Below, piece after piece: positions 7,361-10,284 of a stretch of 10,284 nt of DNA. The notes beneath the pieces are model-generated. The model was not told where the DNA came from. It was given only the letters and a program-made list of their open reading frames with translations, and made no database searches. The translations under genes were made by a program, and so were the position numbers. Within the stretch, counting starts at the first letter, position 1. Each line of letters opens with the position of its first letter. This DNA comes from an uncultured Collinsella sp. (GTDB lineage: Bacteria; Actinomycetota; Coriobacteriia; Coriobacteriales; Coriobacteriaceae), in assembly GCA_958421655.1 (NCBI GenBank), contig CATZMG010000071.1, positions 1 to 10,284 on the forward strand, given 5' to 3'.

Positions 7361-8259
7361 TACAGCACGCCTCCGATCATCAAAAGCAGCTGCGCGGTAA
7401 TGCAGCCAAAGATAAGCGAATCGCTACGATCGAGCATGCCGCCGTGGCCCGGGATAAGGTTACCGGAATCCTTAACGCCCACACCGCGCTTGATGCGCGA
7501 CTCGATGAGGTCTCCGATAACGCCCAGGACGGACACGACCAAGCCGCACAGCAGCGCATAGGGCAGGCTGAGCTTGTAGAAGTGCGTCGCCCACAGGATG
7601 AGCCAAATCAAAACCGAGCCCAGGATGCCGCCGACAAACCCCTCCCAGCTCTTTTTGGGAGAGATCTTGGGAACCATCTTGTGCTTGCCGATACGGCTAC
7701 CCACGATGTAGGCAAACGAATCGGAGACCCAAAGGGACGCGCAAACGCCCACCGAAAGCAGGGCGCCGGCAAAACCGGGCACGGCATCGCGCAGCAGCAC
7801 GATAGCCGACAGCATAAAGCCAGTGTAGATGGGACCCATGAGCGTCACGGCCACATCAGAGATGCGGGTACGCGGCGACCAAACATACCAAATGCCCACA
7901 GCGAGCATCAGGGCAAAAAGCAGGGCATTCAGCAACATCGAATCGCCCAACGCCGACAGCGGAAAGAGTACGGCGGCAGCGATACCCATGCGCTCGTTAG
8001 CCATCTTGCCATCGAGCCTCGTCATACGGAAAAACTCATAGCAGCACAGGCCGCTCATGACAGAAACAAAGATGCCAGTGGGCACGATACCCAAAACCAG
8101 ACACAGGATAAAGACAACAGCGTAGACGATACCCGCGGCGGCACGGGTAATAAAGCCCGCCAGCCACGAACCGGTGCCGCTCTTCGCTGTAGGCGCTCCC
8201 GCAGCGGTAGCTTTGCGCGCAGGCGTCTTGGGAGCAGATGCCTTGGGACGATCGGACAC
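7360..8259 (-). CDS. cdsA: Phosphatidate cytidylyltransferase (CDP-diacylglycerol synthase), GTG start
   Basis: CdsA makes CDP-diacylglycerol from phosphatidic acid and CTP in the membrane, the branch point for phospholipids. The 299 residues contain about eight hydrophobic segments between 36 and 298. The family signature lies at about 254-280, SRIKRGVGVKDSGNLIPGHG followed by GMLDRSD, with the metal-binding Asp residues present. The last part reads DRSD where the usual pattern has a hydrophobic residue before the final Asp, a mild departure. Residues 1-30 form a polar, Lys/Ala/Pro-rich cytosolic tail not found in the E. coli enzyme. The start is GTG at 8257-8259, two bases after the uppS stop, supported by a strong GAGGAGG site 7 bases upstream. 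The stop overlaps the dxr start by one base. Confidence 0.96.
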   Translation of the reverse strand: MSDRPKASAPKTPARKATAAGAPTAKSGTGSWLAGFITRAAAGIVYAVVFILCLVLGIVPTGIFVSVMSGLCCYEFFRMTRLDGKMANERMGIAAAVLFPLSALGDSMLLNALLFALMLAVGIWYVWSPRTRISDVAVTLMGPIYTGFMLSAIVLLRDAVPGFAGALLSVGVCASLWVSDSFAYIVGSRIGKHKMVPKISPKKSWEGFVGGILGSVLIWLILWATHFYKLSLPYALLCGLVVSVLGVIGDLIESRIKRGVGVKDSGNLIPGHGGMLDRSDSLIFGCITAQLLLMIGGVL

Positions 8260-8261
8260 GA

Positions 8262-9056
8262 TTAAGCCTCCTCGGTCTTGCTCAGTCCACCAAACCTACG
8301 GTCACGGCCCTGATAGGCCAAAATGGCGTCGACAAGGCCCCAACGATCAAAGTCGGGCCAATAGGTATCGGTGACATAGAACTCGGAATAAGCCACCTGC
8401 CACAGCAGATAGTTCGAAAGGCGCAGCTCACCAGAGGTGCGAATCACAAGCTCAGGATCGGGAAGGCCGGCGGTATAGAGGTGGGAAGCCACCATGTCGT
8501 CATCAATTGCGGCAGGATCAATCTTACCGGCGGCAACGTCGAGCGCGATCTGACGGACAGCGCGGGTAATCTCGGCACGCGCGCCGTAGTTGACGGCAAG
8601 CGCCAGCGTCATACCGGTGTGATCGGCGCACTCGGCAAGACCGCGTTCAAAAACGTCGCGGGTCTTCTTGGGCAGCGCGGAAATATCACCCAAAAAGACA
8701 ACGCGCACGTTTTCGCGCTTCAGAAGCGGCAACTCGTCGATGAACGTCTTGGCAAACAAGTGCATCAAGACGTTGACCTCATGCTGCGGGCGGTTCCAGT
8801 TTTCGGTAGAAAACGCATAGGCAGAAAGCACGTCGACGCCCAGGCGCACGCAGGCGGTAATGATCTCGCGCAGCGAGACGATACCCGCCTTGTGGCCCTC
8901 AGTGCGTGCAAGACCGCGCGACGTGGCCCAACGACCGTTGCCGTCCATGATGCACGAGATATGGTGCGGAATGTTATTGAGGTCAAGGTCGGAAAAACCG
9001 ACGCCCGCAGGGGCGTCGGCAAAGTACTCGACCAGTTTATGCTCGTCGTATTGCAC
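8262..9056 (-). CDS. uppS: Isoprenyl transferase, probable undecaprenyl diphosphate synthase (GTG start)
   Basis: This cis-prenyltransferase condenses isopentenyl diphosphate units onto farnesyl diphosphate to make the C55 carrier lipid for peptidoglycan and surface polysaccharides. The 264 residues contain the family motifs in order: HHISCIMDGNGRWA (31-44, catalytic Asp38), TEGHKAG (52-58), SAYAFSTENWNRP (78-90) and RTSGELRLSNYLLWQ (206-220), then AYSEFY (222-227) with metal-site Glu225. Diphosphate-binding Arg206 and Arg212 are present. The product chain length is inferred from context; actinobacteria can also have short-chain paralogues. The start is GTG at 9054-9056, one base after the frr stop, with GGAG at 9064-9067 seven bases upstream. 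The first 25 or so residues are poorly conserved, so this start is likely but not certain. Confidence 0.95.
   Translation of the reverse strand: MQYDEHKLVEYFADAPAGVGFSDLDLNNIPHHISCIMDGNGRWATSRGLARTEGHKAGIVSLREIITACVRLGVDVLSAYAFSTENWNRPQHEVNVLMHLFAKTFIDELPLLKRENVRVVFLGDISALPKKTRDVFERGLAECADHTGMTLALAVNYGARAEITRAVRQIALDVAAGKIDPAAIDDDMVASHLYTAGLPDPELVIRTSGELRLSNYLLWQVAYSEFYVTDTYWPDFDRWGLVDAILAYQGRDRRFGGLSKTEEA
8267..8273 (-). promoter_or_regulatory. Strong ribosome binding site for the GTG start of cdsA
   Basis: GAGGAGG on the - strand, 7 bases before GTG 8257-8259, fixes this non-ATG start. It lies inside the last codons of uppS, where it encodes Glu-Glu and part of Ala. Confidence 0.8.
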
Positions 9057-9057
9057 C

Positions 9058-9594
9058 TTAGATCTCCATGACCTCGGCTTCTTTTTCCTTCAGAAGCTCC
9101 TCGACCTTGGCGACATACTCATCAGTGTGCTTCTGGACCTTGGCCTGCTCGCGACGGACATCGTCCTCGGTGAGCTCCTCATCGCGCTCGAGCTTGTTGT
9201 TGAAGTCGCGACGGATGTTACGGATAGACACCTTGGCCTGCTCGGCGTACTCGCGGCACTCCTTGACGAGCTCGCGACGGCGCTCCTCAGTGGGAGCCGG
9301 GAACGGAAGACGAACGACGGTGCCATCGGAGTTGGGGGTAATACCCAGATCGGAAGCGCCGATGGCCTTGACGATAGCATTGATGAGTGCCTTGTCCCAC
9401 GGCTCGATGAGCAGCATGTGGGCCTCGGGGGTCTTGACGGCGGCAACCTGCGTGACCGGCGTGGGAACACCGTAATAATCGACGGTGATGTCGGACAGAA
9501 TGTTGGCATTGGCGCGGCCGGTACGGACCTTGGAGAAGTTATGCTTGAGGGACTCGAGCGACTTGTCCATATGGGCGGTGATGTTCTCTGCCAT
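9058..9594 (-). CDS. frr: Ribosome recycling factor
   Basis: RRF, acting with EF-G, splits the post-termination ribosome. The 178 residues are close to the usual 185. Domain I, a three-helix bundle, comes from about 1-30 and 103-178; domain II is the small beta domain between. Conserved segments visible are SKVRTGRANANIL (21-33), GVPTPVTQVA (42-51), LIEPWDK (62-68), TPNSDG..VRLPFPAPTEERRREL (86-109) and the RNIRRD motif (125-130) at the functional Arg patch. ATG at 9592-9594 follows the pyrH stop by two bases and has AGGAGG (9602-9607) 7 bases upstream. The location between pyrH and uppS is the usual one across many bacteria. Confidence 0.97.
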   Translation of the reverse strand: MAENITAHMDKSLESLKHNFSKVRTGRANANILSDITVDYYGVPTPVTQVAAVKTPEAHMLLIEPWDKALINAIVKAIGASDLGITPNSDGTVVRLPFPAPTEERRRELVKECREYAEQAKVSIRNIRRDFNNKLERDEELTEDDVRREQAKVQKHTDEYVAKVEELLKEKEAEVMEI

Positions 9595-9596
9595 GC

Positions 9597-10284
9597 TTAA
9601 TCCTCCTGATAGACGAGCGTGCCGACGGGCTCACCCGAAAGCGCGCGCTTGACGGTGTCCTCGCCATCGATGTTGAGGACCAAAATCGGCATACGGTTGT
9701 CCTGGCACAGTGCCGTAGCCGTGGAATCCATAACCTGCAGACCGCGGACGAGAACCTCGTGATAGGTAATCTTGTCAAAACGGACGGCATCAGCGCACTT
9801 GACGGGATCCTTATCGTAGATGCCGTCAACCTTGGTGGCTTTAATCAGAATCTCGGCGCCGATCTCACACGCACGAAGAGCCGCGGCGGTGTCGGTCGTA
9901 AAGTACGGATTGCCCGAACCGGCGGCAAAAATAACGACGTTGCCCTTGGAAAGGTGGTTGATGGCGCGACGGCGAATATAGGGCTCGCAGATCTCGTTCA
10001 TCTGGATAGCGCTCATCACGCGGCAGGGAACATCGTTATGCTCGAAGGCATCCTGCAGGGCGAGCGCGTTCATAACGGTTGCCAGCATGCCCATGTAGTC
10101 GGCCTGAGCACGCTCCATGCCACCGGCAGCGCCTGCCATGCCGCGGAAAATATTGCCGCCGCCGACAACGACGCCGACCTCATGGCCAACGGCGAGCAGC
10201 TCCTTGACCTGCTTAGCAAGATGGTCGGTAACCTTGGGGTCGATGCCATATTGGCCGTCGCCCATCAGCGCTTCGCCGGAAAGC
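9597..10284 (-). CDS. pyrH: UMP kinase (uridylate kinase), N-terminus cut by window edge
   Basis: PyrH phosphorylates UMP to UDP in pyrimidine nucleotide synthesis; the bacterial enzyme is a hexamer of the amino-acid-kinase fold, usually activated by GTP and inhibited by UTP. The frame is open to the right edge, where it reads LSGEALMGDGQYGIDP, so the true start lies about ten codons outside and the ATG at 10263-10265 is internal. In the 228 visible residues, GGGNIFRG (41-48) forms part of the nucleotide-binding region, ATVMNALALQDA (68-79) is a conserved helix, TTDTAA (129-134) lies at the UMP/ATP site, and KVDGIYDKDP (151-160) is the family signature. The C-terminal end (GTLVYQED) is normal. 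It is the first visible gene of the operon; the promoter is beyond the window. Confidence 0.97.
   Translation of the reverse strand, partial: LSGEALMGDGQYGIDPKVTDHLAKQVKELLAVGHEVGVVVGGGNIFRGMAGAAGGMERAQADYMGMLATVMNALALQDAFEHNDVPCRVMSAIQMNEICEPYIRRRAINHLSKGNVVIFAAGSGNPYFTTDTAAALRACEIGAEILIKATKVDGIYDKDPVKCADAVRFDKITYHEVLVRGLQVMDSTATALCQDNRMPILVLNIDGEDTVKRALSGEPVGTLVYQED

Noticed and set aside
5990..7561. Open frame of 523 codons on the + strand, antisense to rseP, dxr and cdsA
   Set aside because: It is a shadow of well-supported genes, runs across gene junctions, has Arg/His/Gly-rich composition, and shows no motif.
1..10284. Novel defence, mobile or CRISPR-type system
   Set aside because: Every gene but one belongs to a well-known core or fermentation family. 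No repeats, integrase, transposase or abrupt composition change was seen.

Overview
The window is a GC-rich bacterial chromosome segment of about 60% GC by eye. Gene content, the protein sequences and the mix of fermentation and core genes suggest an anaerobic actinobacterium of the Coriobacteriia, most likely a Collinsella-like gut organism. This assignment is from recognition, not a database match.

Left part (1-1864, + strand): the 3' portion of adhE, the bifunctional aldehyde/alcohol dehydrogenase of fermentative ethanol formation. A GC-rich hairpin follows, then a stand-alone APH-fold phosphotransferase whose substrate cannot be read from the sequence, closed by a rho-independent terminator. 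A second strong terminator in the opposite orientation follows within about 30 bases and ends the large leftward operon, so the two transcription units converge at about 1790-1967.

Right part (1968-10284, - strand): one tightly packed operon, read in transcription order as pyrH (cut by the window edge), frr, uppS, cdsA, dxr, rseP, ispG, proS. It combines UMP kinase, ribosome recycling, undecaprenyl diphosphate synthesis, CDP-diacylglycerol synthesis, two enzymes of the MEP isoprenoid pathway, an intramembrane site-2 protease and prolyl-tRNA synthetase. MEP isoprenoid units (Dxr, IspG) feed UppS, whose lipid carrier serves cell-wall synthesis. CdsA supplies phospholipid precursors. PyrH, Frr and ProS link this to nucleotide supply and translation. 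The order is that of the well-known pyrH-frr-uppS-cdsA-dxr-rasP-proS cluster, with ispG placed between the protease gene and proS.

Junctions run from a 1-base overlap to 25 bases. At five of the seven junctions the ribosome binding site of the next gene lies inside the last codons of the previous one. Non-ATG starts are supported for cdsA (GTG), uppS (GTG) and ispG (TTG).

Most of the window is ordinary core genome. The most unusual point is an insertion of roughly 115 residues, including a putative winged-helix-like segment, inside the RseP-type protease. I saw no mobile element, CRISPR array, tRNA or rRNA, and no gene-free stretch longer than 178 bases.
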